This document shows positions 7,291 to 11,058 of a stretch of 11,058 nt of DNA, piece after piece. The notes below the pieces were generated by a model. The model searched no databases. It saw only the letters and a program-made list of their open reading frames with translations, and was not told where the DNA came from. The stretch's first letter is position 1; each line of letters opens with the position of its first letter. The translations under genes were made by a program, and so were the position numbers. The DNA comes from Pseudomonadota bacterium (lineage in GTDB: Bacteria; Pseudomonadota; Gammaproteobacteria; Steroidobacterales; Steroidobacteraceae), in assembly GCA_021808035.1 (NCBI GenBank), contig JAKBCG010000053.1, positions 1 through 11,058 on the forward strand. The letters run 5' to 3'.

Positions 7291-8022
7291 TCAGTCCATC
7301 CGGATCGAGCCGCTGACGGTCACGCTCAGCGTCGCCCGACCGGGCGCGATCGGCAGCGGGGCGGCCGGTGCCGATCTTCTCGCGACCAGCATCGGAAAGA
7401 CCGGCCGAGGGATCGCGCGGTCGCCCTGGAGACGGCCGACGTCGATCGTGCACAGCCCATAGCGATGCAAACCGAAATCGCGCGTGACGCTCGCGGCCTT
7501 CGCGCGGAACGAGGCGATCGCCCTCTTCGTCAGCGATCGCTCGACGCGATCGCGCAGGCGGCTCGAGATCCGGGTCGACGTCGCCTCGACGTGCATGGTC
7601 GTGGCGAGGTGCCCCGTGAGGTCGCCGAGCGCAGTCAAATGCCGGGAGGTCAGGATGACCTCGTCGCGCACCCACCAGCCATCGGTTACCTGGGCGCCGT
7701 TCACGAAGCGGTAGTCCCGGATCGTCGCGAATCCGGTGGTCTCGGCGACGATTCCGGGAGTGGCGGCCGCCAAGGCGGCCGCCGCCTTCACCGTGCGCAA
7801 GACCCGTCGGGTCGCCGCGGCCACGTCCTTGCCGTGCGCGGCATGCTCACTGGCGCTCACCGTGATCGCGGCCTCGTCCGGGATCACCGACTCGCGCGCA
7901 ATCGCCGCGAGCCTCGCCGTGTTTCCGGCGCCGGGATCGCAAGCCTGCACGCTCGGGCGTGCGAACGCCGCGGTTCCGATCAGCGAGCCCGCGATACCCA
8001 CGACGAGACAATGACGGAACAT
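7291..8022 (-). CDS. SIMPL-domain (DUF541) exported protein
   Basis: A 243-residue protein with an N-terminal signal peptide (MFRHCLVVGIAGSLIGTAAF, cleavage probably after AFA at 19-21), so it acts in the periplasm or envelope. The rest matches the SIMPL/DUF541 layout: a first beta strand IPDEAAITVSASEH (47-60), a helix, then TTGFATIRDYRF.NG (95-109), the WWVRDEVILTSRHLTALGDL strand and helix (116-135), and a helical RAIASFRAKAASVTRDFGL stretch (167-185). SIMPL proteins have no single agreed function and have been linked to envelope stress and to assembly with other proteins. The ATG at 8022 is chosen over the open frame from 8151 because it follows GGAGAA with a 6-base spacer and begins the signal peptide. 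After cleavage two cysteines remain (28 and 191) and could form a disulfide. It is divergent from the transporter operon. Confidence 0.8.
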   Translation of the reverse strand: MFRHCLVVGIAGSLIGTAAFARPSVQACDPGAGNTARLAAIARESVIPDEAAITVSASEHAAHGKDVAAATRRVLRTVKAAAALAAATPGIVAETTGFATIRDYRFVNGAQVTDGWWVRDEVILTSRHLTALGDLTGHLATTMHVEATSTRISSRLRDRVERSLTKRAIASFRAKAASVTRDFGLHRYGLCTIDVGRLQGDRAIPRPVFPMLVARRSAPAAPLPIAPGRATLSVTVSGSIRMD

Positions 8023-8182
8023 GCGGTTTCTCCGGCGGTCTGAGCAGCCATTCTCGCCCCGCGGTCCGGGGGGCCGCAACCGGCCGCACGCCGCGGTTGA
8101 TACCATACCCCTGGAGGGTATAATCGCGGCCGTCGGCCGGCTGGATCGCACGGCGTGTGGACCAGGGCTTCGAGGGTTTCCC
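8023..8182. promoter_or_regulatory. Divergent intergenic region between SIMPL gene and transporter operon
   Basis: This 160-bp gap holds the strong rightward promoter described separately (8097-8124) and a leader of about 50 bases before the GTG start of the transporter. Leftward, toward the SIMPL gene, a weak pair TTGCGG ... GAGAAT with an 18-base spacer is the best I can find and may be chance. The leader is too short for the known long Mg2+ riboswitches, and I see no riboswitch-like fold. Confidence 0.5.
8097..8124 (+). promoter_or_regulatory. Sigma70-type promoter with embedded operator-like palindrome, driving the transporter operon
   Basis: A -35 box TTGATA (8097-8102, 5 of 6 consensus bases) and a -10 box TATAAT (8119-8124, perfect) are 16 bases apart, which is exceptional in this GC-rich window. 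Between and overlapping them is a perfect inverted repeat, ATACCC (8105-8110) and GGGTAT (8116-8121), around the 5-base centre CTGGA. A palindrome in the spacer and over the -10 box is where a repressor, or a spacer-distorting activator, would act. The ATAC, G/C-rich centre, GTAT design resembles operators reported for CsoR/RcnR-type metal-responsive repressors; that resemblance is from memory and no such regulator is in this window. Predicted transcription starts near 8131. Confidence 0.7.
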
Positions 8183-9451
8183 GTGAATTTCTTCGCACGA
8201 CTGTACTACTGGTCCCGAAAAGCCTGGAAGGCGGTCGCGTTGTATCTCGTGATCGCCGGGCCGGGCCTGGTCGTGATGGTCGCCGACAACGACGCCGGCG
8301 GGATCACGACCTATGCGGCGACGGGCGCCAAATACGGCTATCACCTGATCTGGTTCCTGCTGCTGCTGATCCCCGTCGCGTACTACGTCCAGGAGATGAC
8401 GGTACGGCTCGGGGCGGTGACCAAGCGCGGTCATGCCGAGGCGATCTTCGACGGGTTCGGCGCCTTCTGGGGATGGTTTTCGCTCCTCGATCTGATGATC
8501 GTCGACTGGTTGACCCTGGTCACCGAGTTCGTCGGGATGACGGCGGCGCTGGCGATCTTCGGGATGCCGCCCTGGGCGACGGTCATCGCGGTGATCGTGC
8601 TGATGACGGTCATCGTCCTGAACGGGCGCTACTGGACGTTCGAGAAGCTCGCGCTGCTGTTCTGTGCCTTGAACCTCGTCTACATCCCCGGCGCGTTCCT
8701 CGTTCACCCGTCGATGAAGGCGGTGCTGCACGACGGACTGATCCCGAATTTCGCCGGAGGCTTCAACGGTCAGATGTTCTTCTTCCTGATGGCGAACATC
8801 GGGACCACGATCGCACCGTGGATGCTCTTCTTCCAGCAAAGTGCCGTCGTCGACAAGGGCATGCAGGAGAAGGACATCCCCTGGGGGCGGTTCGACACCC
8901 TGCTCGGGTCCGTCATCACCGTCGTCGTCGCGATCTTCATCGTCATCGTGACCGGCACCGTTCTCCCCGGCATCAACATCGACAGCGCGGCGCAGGCCTC
9001 CCAGCAGCTCATGGGCACGGACCGTTGGGTCGGCACGTTCCTCGCGATCGGCCTGTTCGATGCGGGACTCCTCGGCGCGATCTGCATCTCGCTGGCCAGT
9101 TCCTGGGCGTTCGGCGAGATCTTCGGCTGGGCGCACTCCCTGAACACCAAGATCCGGGAGGCCCCCTGGTTCTACGCGACATACCTCCTGATGTTGTGCA
9201 CGGCGGGCGCGATCGTCCTGATCCCGAAGGCGCCGCTCGTGCTGATCACGCTCTTCGTGCAGGTGGTCGCGGTCACGCTGCTGCCGGCGGCGCTGGTCTT
9301 CCTGATCCTGCTGTTGAACGACGAGGCCACGATGGGCGACCGGCGCAACACGCTCGTCCAGAACCTGATCGGCGGCGGCATCGTCGTGTCGATCATCGTC
9401 CTGTCCACGCTCTACGGGATCACCGTCCTGTTCCCCGGCTACTTCCAGTAG
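8183..9451 (+). CDS. NRAMP/SLC11-like divalent metal transporter, possibly of the Mg2+-transporting type
   Basis: A 422-residue inner-membrane protein with about 11 hydrophobic spans. TM1 reads GPGLVVMVADNDAGG (26-40) then ITTYAATGAKYGY, which aligns with the NRAMP signature around DPGN; the aspartate is kept (Asp36) but Pro and Asn become Ala and Gly. TM6 reads GTTIAPWMLFFQQSA (207-221) where classical Mn2+/Fe2+ NRAMPs have 'MPH'; the metal-binding Met is Ala211 and the His is Trp213. Loss of the soft Met ligand is a known mark of NRAMP-related magnesium transporters, so Mg2+ or another hard cation is plausible. The GTG at 8183 is chosen because GAGGG lies 6 bases upstream and residues 1-20 fit a short cytoplasmic tail; upstream in-frame sequence is promoter DNA. 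It is first in a tight operon with a small membrane protein and an MgtE-N/CBS protein, which supports a magnesium link. Substrate and coupling ion are not proven. Confidence 0.85.
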   Translation: MNFFARLYYWSRKAWKAVALYLVIAGPGLVVMVADNDAGGITTYAATGAKYGYHLIWFLLLLIPVAYYVQEMTVRLGAVTKRGHAEAIFDGFGAFWGWFSLLDLMIVDWLTLVTEFVGMTAALAIFGMPPWATVIAVIVLMTVIVLNGRYWTFEKLALLFCALNLVYIPGAFLVHPSMKAVLHDGLIPNFAGGFNGQMFFFLMANIGTTIAPWMLFFQQSAVVDKGMQEKDIPWGRFDTLLGSVITVVVAIFIVIVTGTVLPGINIDSAAQASQQLMGTDRWVGTFLAIGLFDAGLLGAICISLASSWAFGEIFGWAHSLNTKIREAPWFYATYLLMLCTAGAIVLIPKAPLVLITLFVQVVAVTLLPAALVFLILLLNDEATMGDRRNTLVQNLIGGGIVVSIIVLSTLYGITVLFPGYFQ

Positions 9452-9464
9452 GCGCGGAGTTCCC

Positions 9465-9641
9465 ATGAACAAGATGCACGCCTTGCTGATGAAGATTCGC
9501 GAGATCAACACCCGCTATCGGACGCCACGAATCGAGATGTCGAGCGCGGTCCGGGGCGCGCTCCTCGTACTGAGGTTGTACCTGATCGGTTTGGTGTTGC
9601 TGATGGTCTACGGCTTCGTGCTGATCGTGACCCGGGGATAG
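9465..9641 (+). CDS. 58-residue single-span membrane protein (hypothetical)
   Basis: A complete short frame, MNKMHALLMKIREINTRYRT at the N-terminus, then PRIEMSSAVRG, then a hydrophobic segment LLVLRLYLIGLVLLMVYGFV (33-52) and LIVTRG at the end. The basic N-terminal 30 residues and one span (about 33-55) predict an inner-membrane protein with the N-terminus in the cytoplasm. Support for translation: GGAG at 9456-9459 with a 5-base spacer, a position 13 bp after the transporter stop, and a stop codon 4 bp before the next start, so it fills the gap of an otherwise gapless operon. I recognise no family. It could be a small subunit or regulator of the transporter, or link it to the soluble CBS protein; both are inferences from position. 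Confidence 0.75.
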   Translation: MNKMHALLMKIREINTRYRTPRIEMSSAVRGALLVLRLYLIGLVLLMVYGFVLIVTRG

Positions 9642-9645
9642 GACG

Positions 9646-10899
9646 ATGCCGACCATTCTCGAGCACGAGTTCTACCTCAGTGAAATCCTCGGACGCCGGG
9701 TGTTCGCGCGCAAGCGTGCGGTCGGGCGGGTCGAGGACCTGGCGATCGCCGAGAGCGCGCGTCTGCCCGAGGTCACGCACGTGGTCGTCGGGCGCTCGTT
9801 CGGCTATGCATCGCTCCTCGTGCCCTGGGACAAGGTCCTGCTGATCTCCAACCACGAGGTGATACTCGACCTCGCCGTCGATGAACTCAATCGCTACGAG
9901 ATCTCCCCGCAGAACACCCAGATCCTGTTGAAGGATCACATCCTCGACAAGAAGATCCTCGATCTCGACGATCACGAGGTCGAGGTCGTGTACGACGTCA
10001 AGCTGGCTTTCCAGGACCCGAAGCTCTACGCCTCCGAAGTGGACTACAGTCATTACCGGGCCCTGCGGCGGCTTGGCTTGCGGCGTCTCGCGAAACTCCT
10101 GACTTCCCGCAACTCGGAGAGCCGGGTGTCGTGGCTGTACGTGCAGCCGCTTCCGGAGAGCCTCGGCAGCTTCCAGGGAAACATCAAGTTGCGGGTGCCC
10201 AAGGATCAGTTGTCCGAGATCCACCCCGTGGATCTCGCCGACATCCTCGAGGAACTCGACGGCGGGCAGCGCGTCGCGCTGTTCAACGCGCTCGACCGGG
10301 AGCACGCGACGGAAACCCTCGAGGAGATGGAGCCGCGTGTGCAGCGCGAACTGGTCCGGGCGATCAACAAGGATCGTGCCGCGACCTTGATCAACGAGAT
10401 GACGCCCGCCCAGGCGGCGGACATCCTCGCGATCCTCCCGGCCGACCAGGCCGATGCGATCCTGAAGCTCCTCGATCGCGAGAAGTCGGCGAAGGTCGAG
10501 CAGATCATCGATCATCACGACGATCACATCCTCTTGTACGGTTCCTCAGAGCTGATCCGGCTGCCCCCGGAAACACCGGCCGAGAGCGTCCTCACGCGAT
10601 ATCGGGAGCTCGCGAAGGACAAGGAGGTGGTGATGTACGTGTACGTCACCGACGCCGCGGGGGTGCTCAAGGGGGTCGTCGACATCCGTGACATGGTCGC
10701 GGCCGAGCCGGGTCAGTCGCTCGGCGACATCATGGCGAGCAACGTGATCACCTTGTCGAAGGAGGCGACGCTGCGGGACGCGTCGGACATGTTCGACCGC
10801 TACGGTTTCCGCGCGTTGCCGATCGTCGACGAGCACGACGTGCTGCAGAGCGCGGTATCGTGGCGGGACGTGCGAAGCATGCGCCCGAGGCGGCATTGA
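9646..10899 (+). CDS. Soluble MgtE-N / tandem CBS domain protein with PRC-barrel-like N-terminus
   Basis: A 417-residue protein with no membrane span. Residues about 10-80 (SEILGRRVFARKRAVGRVED onward) and about 92-130 (LLKDHILDKKILDLDDHEVE onward) look like PRC-barrel-type beta modules. Residues about 188-292 are an MgtE N domain of short helical repeats: LSEIHPVDLADILEELDGGQ, then MEPRVQRELVRAI, then MTPAQAADILAILPADQADA. Residues about 300-355 and 359-412 are two CBS domains, including VITLSKEATLRDASDMFDRY and the GFRALPIVDE strand (387-396). In true MgtE channels the N and CBS domains sense Mg2+ and gate a C-terminal five-span channel; that channel is absent here and the protein ends normally at residue 417. 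The start at 9646 follows a GGGGATAGGA ribosome site overlapping the previous stop. By context it may act as the detached sensor of the upstream transporter (inference). Confidence 0.88.
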   Translation: MPTILEHEFYLSEILGRRVFARKRAVGRVEDLAIAESARLPEVTHVVVGRSFGYASLLVPWDKVLLISNHEVILDLAVDELNRYEISPQNTQILLKDHILDKKILDLDDHEVEVVYDVKLAFQDPKLYASEVDYSHYRALRRLGLRRLAKLLTSRNSESRVSWLYVQPLPESLGSFQGNIKLRVPKDQLSEIHPVDLADILEELDGGQRVALFNALDREHATETLEEMEPRVQRELVRAINKDRAATLINEMTPAQAADILAILPADQADAILKLLDREKSAKVEQIIDHHDDHILLYGSSELIRLPPETPAESVLTRYRELAKDKEVVMYVYVTDAAGVLKGVVDIRDMVAAEPGQSLGDIMASNVITLSKEATLRDASDMFDRYGFRALPIVDEHDVLQSAVSWRDVRSMRPRRH

Positions 10900-10911
10900 G
10901 TGCTACATTGG

Positions 10912-10935
10912 GCGCTGGACGTCCGGGTCCAGCGC
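10912..10935 (+). terminator. Perfect 9-bp inverted repeat after the operon; possible terminator or leader hairpin
   Basis: Arms GCGCTGGAC (10912-10920) and GTCCAGCGC (10927-10935) pair perfectly around a 6-base loop. It lies 12 bases after the MgtE-N/CBS gene stop and 30 bases before the next start. There is no T tract after the stem, so it is not a standard intrinsic terminator; it could protect the 3' end, cause partial termination or be a protein site. A weak extended -10-like TGCTACATT (10901-10909) just upstream could start a transcript into the next gene. Confidence 0.45.
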
Positions 10936-10965
10936 GTTACCCGCGTCGCCGGGGAAGGTGAGGCC

Positions 10966-11058
10966 ATGATCCGAAATTTCTCCGACCATGCGGCCAACGA
11001 GCGGACCTTTCTCGCGTGGGTGCGCACGGCGATCGCGGTCATGGCCTTCGGCTTTCTG
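10966..11058 (+). CDS. DUF202 (YidH-like) inner-membrane protein, N-terminal fragment (runs off window)
   Basis: The first 31 codons are present and open to the window end. The peptide contains AANERTFLAWVRTAIAVMAF (9-28), the hallmark start of DUF202 proteins: an 'ANERTFLAW.RT' amphipathic segment leading directly into the first membrane span. Family members are small proteins of about 100-130 residues with three spans and no established biochemical role. The ATG at 10966 follows a purine-rich GGAAGGTGAGG stretch. It begins 66 bp after the CBS gene, with a hairpin between, so it may be a read-through member of the operon or a separate unit. Confidence 0.85.
   Translation, partial: MIRNFSDHAANERTFLAWVRTAIAVMAFGFL

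Noticed and set aside
7190..7462. 90-codon plus-strand frame over the tandem repeat and the end of the SIMPL gene
   Set aside because: Low-complexity Arg/Gly/Ser translation, overlaps a supported gene and has no ribosome binding site that I can see.
8131..8182. Mg2+ riboswitch in the transporter leader
   Set aside because: The predicted leader is only about 50 bases, too short for known Mg2+ riboswitches, and shows no matching fold.
8155..9468. 437-codon open frame on the plus strand overlapping the transporter in another frame
   Set aside because: The Arg/Asp-rich translation has no membrane spans, while the overlapping frame carries NRAMP motifs.
7847..9511. 554-codon open frame on the minus strand
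   Set aside because: It is antisense to the NRAMP-like gene; the highly charged, repetitive Asp/Arg/Gln/His translation is the mirror of membrane-span codons, not a protein.

Overview
The window is high-GC DNA with dense gene packing. A TonB-dependent outer-membrane receptor, periplasmic or secreted proteins and TetR and Crp/Fnr regulators point to a Gram-negative bacterium, probably a high-GC member of the Pseudomonadota. The sequence alone does not fix the genus. I see no rRNA, tRNA, CRISPR array, transposase or phage gene, so it reads as chromosomal DNA.

Left half (1-7290): a likely uptake and catabolism locus. On the minus strand lie a TetR-family regulator (105-779) and, 17 bp downstream, the first 29 codons of a Crp/Fnr-like regulator cut by the window edge. 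Divergent from TetR, on the plus strand, are an M20-family N-carbamoyl-amino-acid hydrolase (961-2193), an arginine deiminase/dimethylargininase-superfamily enzyme (2246-3160) and a TPR-sulfotransferase (3200-4609). A large TonB-dependent receptor (4617-7076, minus) faces them tail to tail, 7 bp away. The chemistry of the two hydrolases fits together: a deiminase turns a guanidino group into a ureido group, and the M20 enzyme removes a ureido (carbamoyl) group to give an amine. Two similar 17-bp pseudo-palindromes, one in the TetR/hydrolase intergenic region and one upstream of the receptor, could be operators that tie the locus into one regulon.

Right half (7291-11058): a SIMPL-domain (DUF541) exported protein on the minus strand diverges from a tight three-gene plus-strand operon. 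The operon holds an NRAMP/SLC11-like transporter with altered metal-site motifs (8183-9451), a 58-residue single-span membrane protein (9465-9641), and a soluble protein (9646-10899) that joins PRC-barrel-like segments, an MgtE-type N domain and two CBS domains but lacks the MgtE membrane channel. A strong sigma70-like promoter with a palindrome between its -35 and -10 boxes precedes the operon. The arrangement suggests a transporter whose Mg2+/nucleotide-sensing part is a separate protein. A DUF202 membrane protein begins at 10966 and runs off the window.

The most promising points for follow-up are the transporter, small membrane protein and MgtE-N/CBS module, and the inferred guanidino-to-ureido-to-amine pathway with its possible shared operators.
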